NCBI RefSeq assembly: GCF_019343195.1
Contig: NZ_RPHB01000008.1
Coordinates: 186,001 to 250,000, forward strand
Direction of reading: 5' to 3'
Length of the DNA stretch: 64,000 nucleotides
DNA from: Arthrospiribacter ruber
GTDB lineage: Bacteria > Bacteroidota > Bacteroidia > Cytophagales > Cyclobacteriaceae
Under the pieces are notes generated by a model. That model searched no databases. It was given only the letters and a program-made list of their open reading frames with translations, and was not told the DNA's origin. Position numbers and translations under genes: made by a program. Position 1 is the stretch's first letter; each line of letters starts with the position of its first letter. Below, one piece after another: positions 62,817 through 64,000 of the stretch.

Positions 62817-63317
62817 TTAAACCAAAATCAAAAATACCCATATAAGAAGAATGATTGGGAGAAATATAATCAAATCCTTATTGATCTTTGCTGCGGTAAA
62901 AAGTCCGCATGCCAATAACAGTTCCTTTTCTTTCGGATCCAAATGATGAAAATCCAGGTTATTATCAATACGTTCTAAGGATATTTTCCCTTGCCTTAAT
63001 ACCCAATTCCCATTAAATATCCCCTTAAGGGAAAATTGAAATGGGCCTTCTTCCACAAGATTGATTTGTGCCAAATTCCTTAATGCATGAAAATGAATAT
63101 ACCCTATGGATTTGCCTTCCCTATAAACTCTGAAAGAGTTACCCATAAAATCTAAAGAGTGAAATTCATAGAGTTCTTTCCCGGAATAAAATGCCGAATT
63201 ATTGAAAAAAGGTATTTTCAATGTTCCAAATATTCCTTGGGAATCCTGTACATAGGTAATTTCTGAAACCGGATTTTTCCTTTGTATTCTAATGCTTTTT
63301 TTATTTCTCATATTCAA
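62817..63317 (-). CDS. Hypothetical protein with C-terminal membrane hairpin
   Basis: 166 residues. The N-terminal 115 residues are soluble and beta-rich (IFGTLKIPFFNNSAFYSG, GKSIGYIHFHALRNLAQIN, GIFNGNWVLRQGK). The end holds one or two membrane segments (LLLACGLFTAA and LIIFLPIILLIWVFLILV). It resembles small phospholipid-scramblase/tubby-like fold proteins of unknown role only in general layout; no family is claimed. The start is preceded by an A-rich stretch. Same strand as the partial gene at the window end. Confidence 0.6.
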   Translation of the reverse strand: MNMRNKKSIRIQRKNPVSEITYVQDSQGIFGTLKIPFFNNSAFYSGKELYEFHSLDFMGNSFRVYREGKSIGYIHFHALRNLAQINLVEEGPFQFSLKGIFNGNWVLRQGKISLERIDNNLDFHHLDPKEKELLLACGLFTAAKINKDLIIFLPIILLIWVFLILV

Positions 63318-63401
63318 ATTTCCCTTTAGTCAAAACCTCCCATTCAGGTTCATTAGCCAATAATGAAAGCTGAAAGGAAGGTTGGATGGAACTGTCAAAT
63401 T

Positions 63402-64000
63402 CTATTTGGTTTTCTCGAATGAAATGTTTCTCAATCTTCCCACATCTTTGATAACAAAACCATTAATATTCTTTCGGATATCTCTTGTGAAATAGATCTC
63501 CCCCAGCTTTTCAACTTTGAACCTATCCCCATCAATATGCTCCAAGGGAAGGTTTTCCAATCCCAAATAATACTTCATAGTCCTGGGCATTACCAATATG
63601 GGCACATCATTCTTCAAAGTGATTTGATAAACTGCATTCAGATCAGTACTGAAATAATTCCCTAAAAGCTCATCTTTGTCAGGAGCAGGAACAGGCAAAG
63701 TCCCGTCATCCTTCTTACCTGGAAAACTTTTTCCGCCTTGGTACCAGATCAATTCATTGACTTCTCCGTTGCTGCCGATCAAAAACTCAGTTTGTGCTTC
63801 AAATGCTTTCAGGTAAAACTTAGAGGGCGAAGACGCAAAAAGCTCAAATTCAGGTGCATCAGGAATTAATAGGAATAGTTTACCTTCTTTTTCCTTAAAA
63901 GTCAGCACCATTCCATCTTCCATTTTAAACTCCCCTTCAAACTTTCTCAATTGATTTACCGGGAGTTCTATATCTTCATTTTCTGCCAAAGACGCTTCAA
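63402..64000 (-). CDS. Partial gene: C-terminal part of a serine-hydrolase-like protein
   Basis: The frame is open to the end of the window; the TTG at 63989 is an internal Leu rather than a start, since the codons before it (EAS) continue. The visible ~199 residues repeat a domain often found at the C-terminus of beta-lactamase-like serine hydrolases (DUF3471-like): LRKFEGEFKMEDGMVLTFKEK, FELFASSPSKFYLKAFEAQ, EFLIGSNGEVNELIWYQGGK, and a second related unit after PDKDELLGNYFSTDLNAV. The catalytic domain would lie beyond the window, so the assignment is tentative. Confidence 0.55.
   Translation of the reverse strand, partial: EASLAENEDIELPVNQLRKFEGEFKMEDGMVLTFKEKEGKLFLLIPDAPEFELFASSPSKFYLKAFEAQTEFLIGSNGEVNELIWYQGGKSFPGKKDDGTLPVPAPDKDELLGNYFSTDLNAVYQITLKNDVPILVMPRTMKYYLGLENLPLEHIDGDRFKVEKLGEIYFTRDIRKNINGFVIKDVGRLRNISFEKTK

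Overview
The window (about 38-40% G+C) comes from a bacterium of the Bacteroidota, most likely the Cyclobacteriaceae (Algoriphagus/Cyclobacterium/Echinicola-like). The evidence is SusC/SusD proteins, a FecR/ECF-sigma cassette, CarboxypepD_reg-type TonB receptors, and promoter -7 elements of the TAnnTTTG type. The family assignment is inference; no rRNA or tRNA gene is present to test it.

Layout. (1) 1-3.8 kb: a small catabolic operon of an exported RraA-family protein, a Tat-exported enolase-superfamily dehydratase and a BASS-type sodium symporter. (2) 3.9-10.1 kb: a large cytoplasmic protein of unknown function, then a decayed accessory region. That region holds a frameshifted AlbA_2/RecG-like gene, a broken phosphoribosyltransferase gene, and two diverged copies of a module made of a ~75-residue protein gene preceded by a ~115-nt nested hairpin. 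(3) 10.1-22.4 kb, minus strand: a phytate operon (TonB receptor, tandem-domain beta-propeller phytase, porin, alkaline phosphatase, purple-acid-type phosphatase, membrane protein, fructose-1,6-bisphosphatase, LacI regulator). (4) 22.4-33.3 kb, minus strand: a complete myo-inositol catabolic operon (iolJ, B, C, D, symporter, iolA, iolE, a second Gfo/Idh/MocA dehydrogenase, iolG). Near-identical LacI-type palindromes lie at both promoters, so regions 3 and 4 look like one regulon taking phytate to phosphate, DHAP and acetyl-CoA. (5) 33.4-34.0 kb: gene remnants. (6) 34.1-44.0 kb, minus strand: a SusCD locus with ECF sigma and FecR and one large lipoprotein of unknown activity. (7) 44.1-44.8 kb: remnants, including a twice-frameshifted radC-type JAB domain. 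(8) 45-59.1 kb: an anoxia/dormancy-like island: Hsp20, a tiny membrane protein, class II ribonucleotide reductase, a PAS histidine kinase, a receiver-CRP fusion regulator, an APH-like/P-loop kinase pair, PEP synthase and three GH130 domains. TGAYAAAA-type sequences recur upstream of several of these genes. (9) 59.2-64 kb: a membrane-bound AraC regulator, a CPBP protease, a PQQ-type beta-propeller protein, a small membrane protein, and the tail of a serine-hydrolase-like gene that runs off the window.

Most striking: the single-locus phytate-to-inositol pathway with its paired operators; the duplicated small-gene/hairpin module whose long stem keeps its length while its sequence is fully replaced; and the DosR-like stress island under an unusual receiver-CRP regulator.
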